From NCBI GenBank assembly GCA_964036045.1, contig OZ038379.1:85519939-85583938 (forward strand): a stretch of DNA of 64,000 nt. The letters run 5' to 3'. This DNA is from Eutreptiella sp. 'Long Island Sound 2002' (Eukaryota > Euglenozoa > Euglenophyceae > Eutreptiales > Eutreptiaceae). Shown in pieces: positions 38,904 to 50,305 of the stretch. Position 1 is the first letter of the stretch, and the number at the start of each line of letters is the position of its first letter. The notes beneath the pieces are model-generated. The model ran no database searches, was not told the origin of the DNA, and was given only the letters and a program-made list of their open reading frames with translations. A program made the translations under genes and the position numbers.

Positions 38904-40272
38904 CTACACCCCTCTCCCCTTAAATCTAGCTGACAAGCAACAAGCAACAAGCAAGCAAGCAACAACAATCAACAAGCAAGCAACAAGCACTTCTCCTGTC
39001 GGTTTTGGCCATTCCTCCGCCTCATCGCTCCCGGCTCTACTCTACTCTAGCCATCCTAGAGCCTAGGTTGTGCCCTTGCCAAATCCAAGTTTTCAGCCAA
39101 AAACTCACCGGTGGCGGCTCGGGGCGTGGACGCCAAGTTGGGAGGTCCCCTCCCGAATCTGCGCAGTTTTAAGCCAAAAACAGCCATTTTTCGCCCAAAA
39201 TAGCCCCCGAACCCGGGCGAAACGCCCATACAAAGGGAAACGGTGGCTACAGTACATGTGCGGCTCGTTTTCGCTGTGCCAAAGAGCCCTCTAGTGCCCT
39301 TCAACGCCACGATATGTCTGAGAAACGGCCCAAAAAGGCGCCAAAAAGCCCCAAAATCTGCGCAATGTGCACCAACCCCCCGAAACCAAGCACGGGCCGT
39401 ATCTTGGCCTACGTGGCTCAAAACTGAATTCCGAGGGCACCCAGTCCACCCGCAACCCCCCACTTTTTGTGGTTTCCAAGGCTCAGAATCGCCCAACGAG
39501 ACGCCTAGACCCCCCAACCAGTGGTCACTTGGTGGAGCCGGAGGGCAGCCCGGCCGGCGCAGGGCGGGGGCCAACGGTGGGTCCACCAGGGTCCCCGGGG
39601 CGAAAAAAATCATTTTTTCCAAAGTTGTTCCTAGACCACTCGGGATGCTCAAACAAGTGTTTCTAGCCCGTTTTGAGCCCGTGGTGGCGTGTCTTGGGCC
39701 ACGGAAAATGCCATAATGCCTTGAAAATGGGCCGTTTCAAGACCAAAACTGGGTCGAAAATGGGTCAAAAACGCGTTTTTCCAAAAGCGATCCTGGACCA
39801 TTTGGGATGCTCAAACAAGTGTTTTTAGCCCATTTTGAGCCCGTGGTGACGTGTTTTGGCTCATGGAGAATCGCAAAATGCCTTGAAAATGGGTCGTTTC
39901 AGGACCAAAAGTGGGACAACAATGGGTCAAAAACGCATTTTTCCAAAAGTGATCCTGGACCATTTGGGATGCTCGGACAAGTGTTTTTAGCCCATTTTGA
40001 GTTCATCTGGCCGGGTTTTGGCCCATGGAAATCCCAATATTCCTTGAAAAGGGGCCGTTTTGGGAGCAAAAATGGCTAAAATTGGTCAAAAACGCGTTTT
40101 TCCAAAAGTGATCGTGGACCATTGGGGGTGCACAAACAAGTGTTTTGAGACCATTTTGAGCCCGTTTTGATCGAGTTTAGCCCCTTCCGCCACGTGTATG
40201 CAGCAAGTTTCACCCATGGCAAGTTCCTTAGAGTGGAGCCACGTAGAGTATGGGAGAGGGGTGTAGATTAGA

Positions 40273-40275
<3 letters not shown>
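38904..40275 (+). mobile_element. Complete TIR-family element copy e
   Basis: The left end TACTACACCCCTCTCCCC follows a TA. An AACAAGCAAGCAACAAGC tract is near the left end, then AAACTCACCGGTGGCG and several 162-bp modules, and the right end GGGAGAGGGGTGTAGATTAGAGGA runs into TA repeats at 40275. It is 1.37 kb with no transposase-like frame. Confidence 0.85.
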
Positions 40276-40877
<602 letters not shown>

Positions 40878-42191
40878 CTACACCCCTCTCCCCTTAAATC
40901 TAGCTAACAAGCAAGCAAGCAACAAGCAAGCAACAAGCACTTCTCCAGTCCGTTTTGGCCATTGCTCCGCCGCATCGCTCCGGGCTCTACTCTACTCTAG
41001 CCATCCTAGAGCCCAGGTGGTGGCCTTGCCAAATCCAAGTTTTTAGCCACAAACTCACCGGTGGCGCCCCGGGGCGGGCGCGTCAATTGAGGAGGTGCCC
41101 TCCCAAAACTGCGCATTTTGTGCCCCAAAACGGCTTTTTTGGCCGAAAACGGCCACAGATTTCACTCGAAACGGCCAAACGAAGGCAACTGGTCCTACAT
41201 TCCACGTGCGCCTCATTTGCCCCGTGCCCAAGAGCCCTTTCTTGCCCTCTAGCTGCAGGATACCCGATGTCCGAGAAACCGCCCAAAAACGGCCAAAAAT
41301 GGCCTAAATGTGCGGTGTTTGTGCCAAACAAGCCCAAAACGAGGAACGGGCCGTATCTTGGGCTAGGTGGGTCAACAACGAATTCCGAGGGCACCTATTC
41401 CAGCCGCAACCCCCCACTTTTTGTAGTTTCCAAGCCTCAGAATCCCCCAACGAGACGCCTAGACCCCTGTACCAGTGGTCACTTGGTGGTGCTGGAGGGC
41501 AGCGCGGCCCGCGCACAGTGGGGGCCAACGGGGCCCCCGGGGCGAAAAAAATCGTTTTTTCCAAAGTTGTTCCTAGAGCACTTGTTTTTACTCCGTTTTG
41601 AGCGCGTGGTGGCGCGTTTTGGCCCATGGAAAATCCCAAAATGCCTTCGAAATGGGTCGATTTGGGACCAAAAAGGGGTCAAAAATGGGTCAAAAACGCA
41701 TTTTTCCAAAAGTGATCCTACACCCTTTGGGATGCTCAAACAAGTGATTTTAGGCCATTTTGAGCCCGTGGTGACGTGTTTTGGCCCATGGAAAATCCCA
41801 AAATGGGCCGTTTTGGGATCAAAAATGGGTCAAAAATGGGTCAAAAACGCATTTTCCCAAAAGTGATCCTGGAACATTTTGGACACTCAGACAAGTGTTT
41901 TTAAACCATTTTGAGCCCCTTGGGACGGGTTTAGGCCCATGGAAAATCCCAATATGCCTTGAAAAGGGGCCGTTTTGGGAGCACAAATGGGTCAAAAATG
42001 GGTCAAAAACTCGTTTTAACAAATGTCATCCTGGACTATTGGGGGTGCACAAACAAGTGTTTTGAGCCCATTTTGAGTCCGTTGGAACCGAGTTTAGCCC
42101 CTTCCGCCACGTGTGGGCACCAATTTGTACCCTTCGCACGTACCTTAGAGCCCTATGGTGGAGCCACCTAGAGTTGGGGGGAGGGGTGTAG
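40878..42191 (+). mobile_element. Complete TIR-family element copy f
   Basis: The left end CTACACCCCTCTCCCC is preceded by TA (40876-40877). The right end GGGGGGAGGGGTGTAG is followed directly by TA (42192-42193), giving a clean TA-CTACACCCC...GGGGTGTAG-TA structure. It is 1.31 kb with no credible ORF. This copy best defines the ends and the TA target duplication, a Tc1/mariner-type signature. Confidence 0.85.
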
Positions 42192-42251
42192 TATATATGT
42201 ATGTATATATATATATATATATGTATATAGTCATAGTCATAGTCATAACCA
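42192..42251. repeat. (TA)n and (TCATAG)n at LINE copy C 3' junction
   Basis: A short TA/TGTA tract followed by three units of a GTCATA hexamer just outside the 3' end of LINE copy C. The hexamer is unique to this junction and may be tail sequence added at insertion. Confidence 0.8.
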
Positions 42252-44125
42252 CTTATCATGCCGTCTACTGGAGTTACCGGGCATCTCGCGCCCACAGGTG
42301 GTTCCTGCCTCGCTCGATCCCGTGGGTCCCAGGGCTGCCTGAGGTGGCCCACAGCATGACGGAGGACCCAGAGGACCGGGGATACCGGTCCACCAGGCTT
42401 TGGGGGCAGTGGCGACTGCGAGCGTTAGCATTAGCAACGGCGACGGACGCTGGCCTGTTTGTTCGCCGGGGGTAAGGGGGCAAGGCACAGCAATGCAGCA
42501 ACATCGCAAGAAGAAGAAAGCAAAGGCTTCACCGTCCGGCGCAAAGCGGCAATCAAGGCACAAAGCAGCACGCATGCGGCGAAGCAAGAGCGGACTCACC
42601 GTTGTTCGTGTACCCCCGCCACTGTGGAGACGTCCAGTACCCGTGACCCCACGTAATCCACTATCAGCTGCGTACTCGTAAATACCCACCACCCCTAACT
42701 CCTCATATCCCACTGCCAGCACGCAATAACCCTTTTATGCACAGCCAGGATTTCTGGGAGGCTCCAGCCTAGCCTGGCCCTCAGCCTTCATCGCCCCCGT
42801 GTCCCCACAATGTACGCCGCCGACCCACCGCATTAGTCCCCTAGCATAGTACAGAAACACGGTATCAACTCCACGTCCCCGTGGCCCTGAGCAGCACCCA
42901 CACCCCAGATATATATACTGTGCCGGCACTCCTTGTCAGGGGCCAGAACTCAATCAGCTTCGAGGCATCCTCTTGCCCACATATAATATAACCTGAGGGT
43001 CTACAGGGGGGGACGCTGGCCGCTACGCGACGGGAGTGGCGCAACCCGTGAATATCGCTGGCTGGGATTCGGGCTGGTGGGAGCCGTAGCTTGGTTATCA
43101 ACCCCCTGTAGGGGTATCCACCAGAGGCTCGCCCCGGGCTGTGGTAACCAGGTGCACCTCATCTGGCCCACATACTTTGCCCTGGCGCCTACCCCTGACC
43201 CTTACCTGCACTGTTTGGCCAGCTCCCGTGGTTGCGCCTCTTCCGCCACAGCAGCGGCCAGGCCGCAGGTTCGGCCCCCACCGACGACGTGGCGAGCCTA
43301 CTTATAGCATTGGCCCGCGCGTCACCCCCCGGACCACATCAGCATGCTGCTCCTCCTCTCTCCCCGCCTCTAGCCGACCGGACCGGCGCCCCCCAGGGGT
43401 AAGTCGTTACAATGGTGAGGCGACCGCATACTCTTCGCTACGACGCCGCGCAGTACCGCTGTTGCCACGCCAATGCCACCTGCAAGCCGCCATCACACGC
43501 ACCACCGCAACCGCAAGGCCATGGTCAGAGGTTAGACTATGTACATGCCAGCAGGCACGGTCCCTCTAGTTTGTTAACGGGGCCAGGGGATGCCCCTACG
43601 CGCCCCTTGAGTTGTTTGAGGGGTCAGGGGGACACCCCAGTACTGCCATGCATCCCCGCAGCTCTCCCATTGTACGGTTCCCCAGTACCGCCGCGTACCC
43701 CCACCGTACGGACCCCCGTACCGCCGCGTATACCCCCAAGACGCCAGTACACCGTCACCTTGAACTCCGCGTGCCCCTCGTGAGTGCTCCTCCCAGGCTG
43801 CCACGCCGTCTCAAGTACGCCCGCCATACTGTCCACTTGACGACCTCGCCGTCACATCCCTCTACGCACACACGTCGCCACTCCCGGGGCCTGCAGGCTG
43901 TCTCCGCAACCCCGTGTAACACTCCTAGGGGGCGCCGCAACGCGTGCACCGTAGCGCCGGCAACGATGTCACCCGCCCCCAGACAACTCCGTGCACCCCC
44001 GGTGTATCCCGAGCAACCACTCCCGATACTACCGTAGCCAGGCCGCCAGTAGAGACCCCGGTGCCATGGGAATACCCTACAGGGGTTTCGGCCTTATTAC
44101 CCTGGTCGGGAGGACCCATGACACC
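42252..44125 (-). other. LINE copy C 3' tail
   Basis: Matches 32584-34400 of copy B. It begins on the plus strand with CTTATCATGCCGTCTACTGG, the complement of the element terminus. It supports the 3' boundary and shows that the final GGCATGA repeat unit of copy B is variable. Confidence 0.8.
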
Positions 44126-44365
44126 TCACTGTTGTATGCGTCCGGCCGGGGCAGGCGGGTGAAGCATCCCTATCCGACCCTCATGCACGGGGGCAGTACG
44201 GCTCACCATCAGGCCGGCACGACCTGTCACATCGCGTTGGCCGTCATACGCCGCCTGCCAGTACCGCACAATCAGGCCATGAGGGTACTCCTTCTCAGGC
44301 GCTACCCCCTCCGCTGCGTCCAGCGTAGGGAGGGTAGCAGGTGCACCCACAATTCCTAACCCCAT
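44126..44365 (-). CDS. LINE copy C: 79-codon ORF in 3' region
   Basis: Counterpart of 32344-32583 ([20 protein letters not shown] to GRIQQ), same length, starting in the TGATG overlap. Function unknown; possibly non-coding conservation. Confidence 0.3.
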   Translation of the reverse strand: MGLGIVGAPATLPTLDAAEGVAPEKEYPHGLIVRYWQAAYDGQRDVTGRAGLMVSRTAPVHEGRIGMLHPPAPAGRIQQ

Positions 44366-44724
44366 CAATCTGCATCATCCCCGGCCCCCACCACGCCGTC
44401 ACCATTTCCTCCGTGATGCCACAACCAGAGTATCCGCGAGTCGCCCTCCAGAGCCGCCCACCACAGCAGCAGGGGCAGGGCTGCCGACGGCGCACCAGGG
44501 CACCGTACCCCTTCCACTCGGACGCTCTTCAGGCCACCCTGGATTGTCTTCAAGGCACTTGAGGACATCTGTCCAGAGTGCCGCAGTGCCCACCTCGCCT
44601 TAGGCCACCCCCTATCGGCACGCTCCTTACATGTCCCGCATAGTGGGACGGAGGCACATTGATGAACCCAAACTGACGCCGTTTCCCCGCACCCGTGGCA
44701 TCGCTGCGGAAGCACAGACCGCAA
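44365..44724 (-). CDS. LINE copy C: small Cys-rich ORF
   Basis: Counterpart of 31994-32344, opening RSVLPQRCHGCGETASVW and keeping every Cys of the C-x2-C...C...C-x2-C cluster, the same end (GAGDDAD) and the TGATG overlap. A one-base difference upstream of the cluster alters only the first codons. Confidence 0.4.
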   Translation of the reverse strand: MRSVLPQRCHGCGETASVWVHQCASVPLCGTCKERADRGWPKARWALRHSGQMSSSALKTIQGGLKSVRVEGVRCPGAPSAALPLLLWWAALEGDSRILWLWHHGGNGDGVVGAGDDAD

Positions 44725-44748
44725 CGGAACGCAGCTACCATCACAACA

Positions 44749-45852
44749 CTACGACCACAGGTCCTGCCATACATCGCAGCACGCGTCCTGGAGTCCGAGC
44801 AAAGCACCCGCCAGCGTGCGTGTTGTGGCACAACTGAGAGGGCTGCGCCTCGCTTCCTCCCACGTGGACACCGGGCGGAGTATCGGTCGCCCGTCGGGCA
44901 TCACCGGCAGGCCCGCAATCAGCCGGGGCCACCGCGCATCTTTGGGGCTCTGTGTGCCATGCGCCAGGAGCCGCCAACCGTAGTCCCGTAAGACCTCCCC
45001 GATGACATCAACCCCGTCCCGCCCCGGGCCCCTGGCGGATGCTAGAACCAAGCGTTGTCCACCCGCCCGAGCCTCAATGACCGCCGCGAGGCCCAGGGTG
45101 TCAAGGGTGTGACGGGCATCGGCAGCTACGTGGTCGTCCCCCTCTGGCAGAGAGAACATGGCCTCCGTGACGTGGCCTTGCGCGTCGTCGCCCTGTACCC
45201 GTGCTAGCTGCTTGGAGCCCACTAACACTGCCATGGACCGCCGCTCCGTGACCGCTGGTATGGCTCGTCGCAGCTGCCGGTCATACAGCCACAACGTACC
45301 CACGTCAAGTACGACAGCCACCGCCAGGATTGGGAGACTGCACAGAGGTTGCTGAAGGACTGGCAGGACCTCGCGAGGCCAGCCCATGACGTTCCCCACA
45401 GCTGGATGGTTGGCGTACACCTGGAGCGGGGGATCACTCTGGCCGTCAGGGCTCCTCACCATGGTACCACGCACCAGGACCCACGATTGCGCCGACACCA
45501 CGCGGGACCACTCCCTGAATGCCGTGATGTCCCGTGCCACCCAAGAACCGTTCCACTGGCTGAAGGCCTGCGCCACCGCCGCCATCCAGTGAGGGAACAA
45601 GGACATGGCCTCTTCGTGCGCGATGCACGACCGTGGCACCAGTAGTGCGTGCAGCGGTGCCCTCTGAAAGGTTGCCCGCAGGTCGCCGGGGAGGCCGGCA
45701 AACGGGTTCCACGGCGGACGCTGCTGGATCCTCCCTGCCGGCGGGCAGAAGGGTGTGTCACCTCGCAGGAACGCGTATACCGCCCTCCTTCGATCTTGCA
45801 TCGGCAGCTGCATGATCTGGGTGAGCCGATGGTTCTTGCGGGCATACACATC
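44749..45852 (-). pseudogene. LINE copy C: C-terminal region
   Basis: Reads DVYARKNHRLTQIMQLPMQD (CAG at 45817-45819 where copy B has TAG) straight through to WQDLWS and a TAG. It gives the uninterrupted sequence of the last roughly 365 residues of the polyprotein. Three G in the VARDITAF region confirm that the fourth G in copy B (31176-31179) is an insertion. No recognised catalytic domain. Confidence 0.7.
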
Positions 45853-45854
45853 TT

Positions 45855-46680
45855 TCCCCAATCTGGACCATGTCCTCCACAAAGAGCCTAGCCTTGGCAG
45901 GGCCCCGGGACAACGCCGCTCGCACGGCGGCGAACAGCCGCTTCAGGTCCCCGCGGACGACACCCGCCATCAGGGATTCAGTCCACCTGCAGCCGTGCTC
46001 CCTCCACGCCACGAACTCCACCGCCCTGTCTGTCAGGGGTAGCTCCGCCGTGAACTCCTCCACACGCCTGCACAGGAGCCCAGCCACCTCCTCGTCCCGC
46101 GCACACAGCAGGCGCATGTGGCCAATGTCCTCCTCCGGCCCCCCACAGAAGATACAGGGGTGGGCCGGTATTGCCATACGTGTGAGCTTCTGTCTCCACC
46201 GTCGCATGACCTGCATTGCGGACAAGCGGCCGTCACGTGCCCGCAGCATATTTCTGTGCGTTCGGCCGTGGTGTACAGCCTTCAGGGGCACCGGCTCGCA
46301 GGCGCCAGCCAGTGGCGTGTGCGCCCTGGTACGTGCCGCTAGCGAACGCCACTCCATCTCCCGGACTTGCTGAAGGGCTTGCATGGATGGCACACGCGGC
46401 TCGAGCTCTCCATTATCCCCCGGCACCAAGAGGATGGCGTGCTCCTTTGGTAGGACGAGATGGACGGGCGGGGCCGTTGCACGGGCCGCGGCAGAGTCCG
46501 GCGCCTCGAGCGGGACCGCCGCCAAGTGCGAGCTCTGCCTCACCACCCAGTGGTGCGGCCCCCCAACTCGGCGTGGCAGCCGCCGCAGCCCCTCCACTAT
46601 CCAGCTCAGTGCGTGCTGGTTGACCAGATGTGATGTCCGCCCCTTGATGCCACGGTACAGGGCCTCCTGCGCCCTGAGAG
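45855..46680 (-). pseudogene. LINE copy C: C-terminal RNase H and zinc motif
   Basis: Continues as [19 protein letters not shown] with the last RNase H Asp in EAPDSAAARA, and the motif CIFCGGPEEDIGHMRLLC (C-x2-C-x8-H-x4-C). An additional A in the minus-strand AAA run (plus 45853-45855) after VQIGE breaks the frame. The same positions in copy B are unbroken, so each copy complements the other's lesions. Confidence 0.75.
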
Positions 46681-46681
46681 A

Positions 46682-47833
46682 TGCGCTCCTATGATGGACG
46701 CATCCACCACGTGCACCGTGCACGCTGACGGGGGCGTGTGCAACGGGTATGCCGCCGCGCCAATGATCTCTGCCTCCGGGACCGTGCCGTAGATGGCACC
46801 CGTCCACGTGGGGATTCCGTGGCTGGCCACCGCCACGTTTGTGGCGTCGTCTCCCTGGGGCGACGCGTCACACGATGTGACTTTAGTCGCCACCGGCACC
46901 CAGCAATACCGGTGGGGTTCCAGCCACGCCACGTCGGAGTGGGGGCTCTGCACCACCCTTCCAAGGGACGCCGCACTGGAGGCCGTGAGCACCTGGGACA
47001 GGACTACCTTCGGCCGATACACCGCATGTGGTCTCCAGGCCAGGTCACATCCACAGACTGACTTGATGGCGTCCAGGGCAGTGGTATACTCCGCCCCCCA
47101 AACTGTTGCGGAGCAAAAGGGCTGGTACACCACCACAGATCCCTGTTCCACCGCGCCGCCATCACGCAACGACGTGACGGCGACGTGCGGATCGTGCGGC
47201 ACGTTGGACATCCGAACCACTTCCGGGACCGAGTACTCATCCGGATCCGGGACAGGGCCTGCTGGCAGGCGAAAGACAATTGCCCACTCGTTGCACCCGT
47301 GCGGCGCCGCGCATGCCCTAGAAAACGCTGGGCGCCCGTGCACAACCCACAGTGGTGACGGGTTTATGCCGCCCCCGGCGTGTGGAGTGAGTAGGGGGAC
47401 GAACGCCGGATCGTCTTGCTGCTGGTAACCCTCAAAGACGTCCCCCAACAGAAACAGGAGGGCGGCTAGCGGCACGAACGGCATGGACAGCCCCGGGTTG
47501 GCCGGGTCCCATCCTTCCTCCCTGTACCCGCCCACCACATACACGTCCCCTGCAGTGGAATGTCTATTGCGTTTGCGGGCCTTCTTTCGGCGCACCGGGT
47601 GAATTAGCCGGTGAGTCAACGGACTAGGCAGCTGCGGCCGGAAGACGTGACGGAGCCCCGTGAACCACACGTGGTCCAGCTGATGGGGCCCTACTCCTGC
47701 GTGCGGAAGGTGCAGGTGGTCCTCATGACACTCCTGGAGCTCGACAGCCCAGTGCCCAGGCGCAGGACAGGGGAGCCGCGCATGCACGAGGTCATTTGCG
47801 GGATCAGTCACGGACTGTACCGCCGCATCTGTG
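46682..47833 (-). pseudogene. LINE copy C: end of RT protein and N-terminal RNase H
   Basis: An uninterrupted frame starts at the truncation point and covers the RT C-terminal extension ([29 protein letters not shown]) and the RNase H start, with Asp in SCDASPQ, Glu in [13 protein letters not shown] and Asp in [11 protein letters not shown]. Here the catalytic Glu is GAG (46768-46770) and there is no extra T at the position of the copy B frame change. A one-base loss near 46676-46681 (after IIGAHL) breaks the frame. Confidence 0.75.
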
Positions 47834-48303
<470 letters not shown>

Positions 48304-48304
<1 letters not shown>

Positions 48305-50305
48305 CGGAGTCCCCCCCGGCGAATCCGAGGTTCTTCCTCGAAGGGGCCCACGAGCCCAGGGGACGCCACCGGGTTTTAACGGCCACGCCGGAGGGAGCTC
48401 CCACCGGCGACCCCCCCCCCGCATGGGAGGGTGCACACAACAACCGCCAGCCCCCCCCCCCCCCACAGCCCCCCCAAAAAAGGGACTCCGGCGCGGAGGG
48501 TTGGGGATATAGTCCCATGCCGCGCGGCCATGAATCGACATGGCCCTACACCGGGCGATACACGCCCCCCCCCCCCCCTCGCTCAAGAGGGGCCCCCGTC
48601 GTCCCCCGGGCAGGGAGCAACCCCCCCCCCCCTCAAGGAACGGCCGCCCTCGGGAGCCCTCGCCCAGCCCCCGGGGGCCCCTCGGGGTTCGCCCCCGAGC
48701 CCGCTCGGCCCTTCCACGCCCCCCCCTCACCAGCCGCAGCCCAGAGGCCCGCCCGGTCCCCCCCGCGCCGGCCCACAGCCACCAGGGTCCCGGGCCCCGG
48801 AGCCCCGGAGCCCAGCCCCGCCCGCCCCCCCGGTATCCATCCGGCGGGGCCCGTCCCGGTCCGGTTCGGCCGCGAGGGGACGGCGTGGCGCTTCCCCCCG
48901 CCTCCACCAGGATTCGCCCCCGTGGATGATGCTCGGCGGGATTCGTCCCCGCCGAGCGGGGTGCGGGCCCCTCCGCTGACCGTGGCCCCCAGCGCCGCGG
49001 GCGCCCCGGGCTCCCCGGCCGACTTTGGCCAGCCCCGGCCGCCCCTCCTCCCCGGTCAGCCGAACGGTGACGCTCGCGGCTGAGCACACCGCTACCCCGC
49101 CCCCTCGCGCGCGCGCCCGCCAACCGGCCCACAGCCCTTCCCCCCTCCCCGCATGCACACCATGCCCCTCCTCCCCTCCGCACCCCCCCTCCTTCTTCAC
49201 AGGTAGCCGTCGCCACCGAGGTGGGCTTCCGCAGCCGCCGACGGGCGGACACCTGGCTGAGAAGGGGACCCCCCAAACTGGGTGGGGGTCCAGGCCTTGC
49301 CCCTCCTTCCCCCTGCTGCATGCATCATGGCATTGCATGAGTCATACCTCCCTCCCTGTGCACCATGTGTCATGGCCGCGAGTGGCCTTTGCCTCCCCTC
49401 CCCCTCACCGCAACCGCACGGGGGGGGGCGAAGGCCCCTGGGTGGGGCCCCCAGAACCCCTGCAGCCGCGCCTCCTGACTGGAGGGTGGTGGGGCCCGCC
49501 GGTGCGCGGTACAAGCCCCCGCCACCCTCCATCCACCTGCCGCGACCCCCTGACCCCCCCCCTGTCCCCCCCCTGTCCCCCACCCCGGCTGGGGCGGCGC
49601 GGCCCGCGCGTGCGGTTCGAGCCCGCGCCGCCCCTTGTGGCATTATACGGGCAGTGCGGGCCGCCAGGAGAGCGGAGGGGCCCTGCACTGCCCCGAGCGC
49701 CCCCCCCCCCACGACAGCTGGCGCTAGAGGCCTAGCAGCGCCTGGCGGGCTGTTGTGCAGGGGGGGCGAGGCGACCGCGCGCTTCATACCCGCCCCCAAC
49801 AGGGGTCCGTACCCACGGCACCGGGCACAGACGCCAGTTGGGGGGTACCACACCACCACCCACCACAGCACCACGGCCACGGGAGGAAGGGAATAGCCCC
49901 GGGCAACGGCCTCCCCCAGGCCGAGGGAAGGTGCCGACCGCCAGGCTCATCCTAGCCCCCCATTTCCTCTTCATTGTCATCCCCCTGGGCCGTCCCGGCC
50001 CACAGTCCCCGCGGCGGGTAAGTTCCTGGGGTAGAACCCTAAGAACTTCGGTGACGGAAACACAGGTCGTGGTTTCGCACCCGGCCGACGTGGGGAGCCT
50101 CCGCCCCCACGGGACCCCAGGGCACCCCGGCCATCCCAGCCAGGGATAACCCGCCGCCAGCGCCCCAGCCCCCATCCCCAGGCTTTCCGGCCTCAGTTCC
50201 CCTGCGTCTTCCTCGCCACATCCTCGTAGTGAAAGGCTAGGTAGCAGGCCACACCCCCACACCACCCCACGGCACGCCCCCCACGCACCCCACGCCGCCC
50301 TGGAC
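48304..50305. other. GC-rich left flank of minisatellite composite 2
   Basis: Homologous to 2919-4690 and starting at the same GCGGAGTCCCCCCC next to (TA)n. It carries extra sequence at about 48467-48580 and 49680-49810 not present in the first copy. The hairpin at 48931-48957 is perfect. No credible gene. Confidence 0.7.
48931..48957. other. 10-bp inverted repeat in left flank 2
   Basis: Arms 48931-48940 and 48948-48957, identical to the hairpin at 3429-3455 including the ATTCGTC loop. Confidence 0.8.

Larger units (their letters stand above)
42252..47833 (-). mobile_element. 5'-truncated LINE (copy C)
   Basis: On the minus strand this is collinear with 28875-34400 of copy B over 5.6 kb with an estimated low-percent divergence. 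The 5' truncation point sits directly against (TA)n at 47834, within the region after the RT palm. It retains the end of the RT, RNase H, zinc motif, C-terminal region, two small ORFs and the 3' tail. It is less decayed in coding terms than copy B (Glu, Gln codons intact) but carries two single-base frame changes of its own. Confidence 0.92.
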